Below, piece by piece: positions 5,089 through 5,406 of a stretch of DNA of 5,406 nt. The notes under the pieces are model-generated. The model was not told the DNA's origin and did not search any database. It saw nothing but the letters and a program-made list of their open reading frames with translations. Source of the DNA: Treponema sp. (lineage in GTDB: Bacteria; Spirochaetota; Spirochaetia; Treponematales; Breznakiellaceae); NCBI GenBank assembly GCA_031288575.1, contig JAITRD010000264.1, positions 1-5,406 of the forward strand. The letters are read 5' to 3'. The position numbers were made by a program, and so were the translations under genes. Numbering within the stretch: position 1 is the stretch's first letter; the number at the start of each line of letters is the position of its first letter.

Positions 5089-5233
5089 TGCCGGGCGACC
5101 GGGGCATTCGCGGGGGAGCCCGGGAAGGCGATGCGGGGCCCGCGGAGAGGCGGGCCCGGCGGGGCGCCCCGGGGAGCCGGGGCGCGGGAGAAGGGCCGGC
5201 GCGGGAGCGCCGGGAGCCCCGCAGCGGCGGGGC
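5089..5233 (+). repeat. tandem array of perfect G+C hairpins in the rRNA leader
   Basis: Hairpins follow one another with little spacing. CCGG (5091-5094) pairs with CCGG (5099-5102) around a GCGA tetraloop. GCATTCGC (5104-5111) pairs with GCGATGC (5128-5134), or alternatively CGGG (5111-5114) with CCCG (5119-5122) around GGAG. GGGCCCGC (5136-5143) pairs with GCGGGCCC (5150-5157), loop GGAGAG. GCGCCCCGG (5164-5172) pairs with CCGGGGCGC (5177-5185), loop GGAG. CCGGCGC (5196-5202) pairs with GCGCCGG (5207-5213), loop GGGA. GCCCCGC (5216-5222) pairs with GCGGGGC (5227-5233), loop AGCG. The last four stems are perfect at 8, 9, 7 and 7 bp. Arms differ between hairpins, so this is a series of independent inverted repeats and not copies of one unit; the common feature is the form and the purine loop. 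Function unknown. Confidence 0.8.
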
Positions 5234-5251
5234 GGCTTGAAGTGACAGTCT

Positions 5252-5269
5252 GCCGGTTTTCGGACCGGC
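5252..5269 (+). other. leader hairpin adjacent to the 16S 5' end
   Basis: GCCGGT (5252-5257) pairs with ACCGGC (5264-5269) around TTTCGG, ending about 11 nt before the mature 16S. Sequence here may alternatively pair with the region after the 16S to form the RNase III processing stem; that partner lies outside the window. Confidence 0.5.
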
Positions 5270-5280
5270 GGAAACAAGAC

Positions 5281-5406
5281 ATCATGGAGAGTTTGATCCT
5301 GGCTCAGAACGAACGCTGGCGGCGCGTCTTAAGCATGCAAGTCGGGCGGCAAGGGGGAGCGATCCCCCCTAGAGCGGCGGACTGGTGAGTAACGCGTGGG
5401 TGACCT
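5281..5406 (+). rRNA. rrs: 16S ribosomal RNA, 5' end (partial, runs off the window)
   Basis: The small-subunit rRNA begins here. The universal GAGTTTGATCCTGGCTCAG lies at 5289-5307, and counting back to E. coli numbering (G11 equals 5291) places the mature 5' end near 5281. The following GAACGAACGCTGGCGGCG and GCATGCAAGTCG blocks and GTGAGTAACGCGTGGGTGACCT are conserved helix segments. The form GCGTCTTAAGCATGCAAGTC is typical of spirochaetes. The first variable region is short, with a GGGGG...CCCCC helix around 5351-5369. About 126 of some 1,500 bases are present. Confidence 0.97.

Larger units (their letters stand above)
5005..5280 (+). other. 16S rRNA leader (non-coding, extremely G+C-rich and structured)
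   Basis: This stretch is transcribed from P1 or P2 and removed on rRNA maturation. It begins with moderate hairpins: GATTC (5017-5021) with GAATC (5026-5030) around GGAA, and CTCAGT (5031-5036) with ACTGAG (5052-5057). A purine run follows (5055-5073), then the G+C-rich hairpin array listed separately, and lastly a stem next to the 16S. About 147 of the 175 bases at 5061-5235 are G or C by hand count, far above the coding genes of the window. Open frames crossing it have low-complexity Arg/Gly/Pro/Ala translations with no ribosome site, and one continues into the 16S, so none is credited as a gene. I see no clear boxA antitermination element. Confidence 0.7.

Noticed and set aside
5089..5233. 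CRISPR array or direct-repeat family as an explanation of the regular leader structure.
   Set aside because: The units are inverted repeats with different arm sequences and almost no spacers; there are no repeated direct units of fixed length and no cas genes.
4990..5388. A 132-codon forward open frame and overlapping frames on both strands (4947-5285 minus, 5032-5277 minus, 5046-5240 plus).
   Set aside because: They lie in the G+C-rich rRNA leader and one reads into the 16S. Translations are low-complexity Arg/Gly/Pro/Ala, there is no ribosome site, and high G+C alone keeps stops away.

Overview
The window carries 126 bases of the 5' end of a 16S rRNA gene at its right edge. The signature after the conserved GTTTGATCCTGGCTCAG block (GCGTCTTAAGCATGCAAGTC, then CGGACTGGTGAGTAACGCGTGGGTGACCT) is of the spirochaete type, and the best guess is a Treponema-like organism. 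Genus and clade are inference, because only the first ~125 nt of the gene are present. Protein-coding DNA is of mixed G+C with the same texture throughout, and I see no sign of recent insertion: no transposase, integrase, CRISPR array or tRNA gene.

Layout, left to right. (1) The last codons of a possible upstream reading frame, then a cytidylate-kinase-like protein (47-868) with a poorly conserved phosphate-binding loop and a C-terminal BON-like segment. (2) A 172-bp intergenic stretch that holds three hairpins. The last is terminator-like and ends 3 nt before the Shine-Dalgarno of the next gene. (3) A complete M32 metallocarboxypeptidase (1041-2573), translationally coupled by an 11-bp overlap to an unrecognised four-helix membrane protein (2563-3387). 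(4) On the minus strand and convergent with that gene (50-bp overlap), a CDP-alcohol phosphatidyltransferase family protein with an extra N-terminal hydrophobic region (3338-4138). (5) Divergent from it, a PgsA-type CDP-alcohol phosphatidyltransferase (4193-4783). The 54-bp gap between the two contains back-to-back sigma-70-type promoters whose -35 boxes form a 19-bp inverted repeat. Spacing predicts leaderless or nearly leaderless mRNAs in both directions. (6) A ~500-bp non-coding rRNA control region (4784-5280): two candidate promoters, the first with an A/T-rich upstream tract, two small hairpins between them, and a long 16S leader. (7) The start of 16S rRNA.

Functionally the window is mostly housekeeping: peptide turnover (M32), phospholipid headgroup synthesis (two membrane-bound CDP-alcohol transferases) and ribosomal RNA. 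The most unusual part is the 16S leader. Roughly 5061-5235 is about 84% G+C by hand count and folds on paper into a run of near-contiguous perfect hairpins, several with a GGAG or GGGA loop. The short reading frames that cross it are composition artefacts. Second in interest are the symmetric leaderless promoter pair and the possible alternative RNA pairing ahead of the carboxypeptidase gene.
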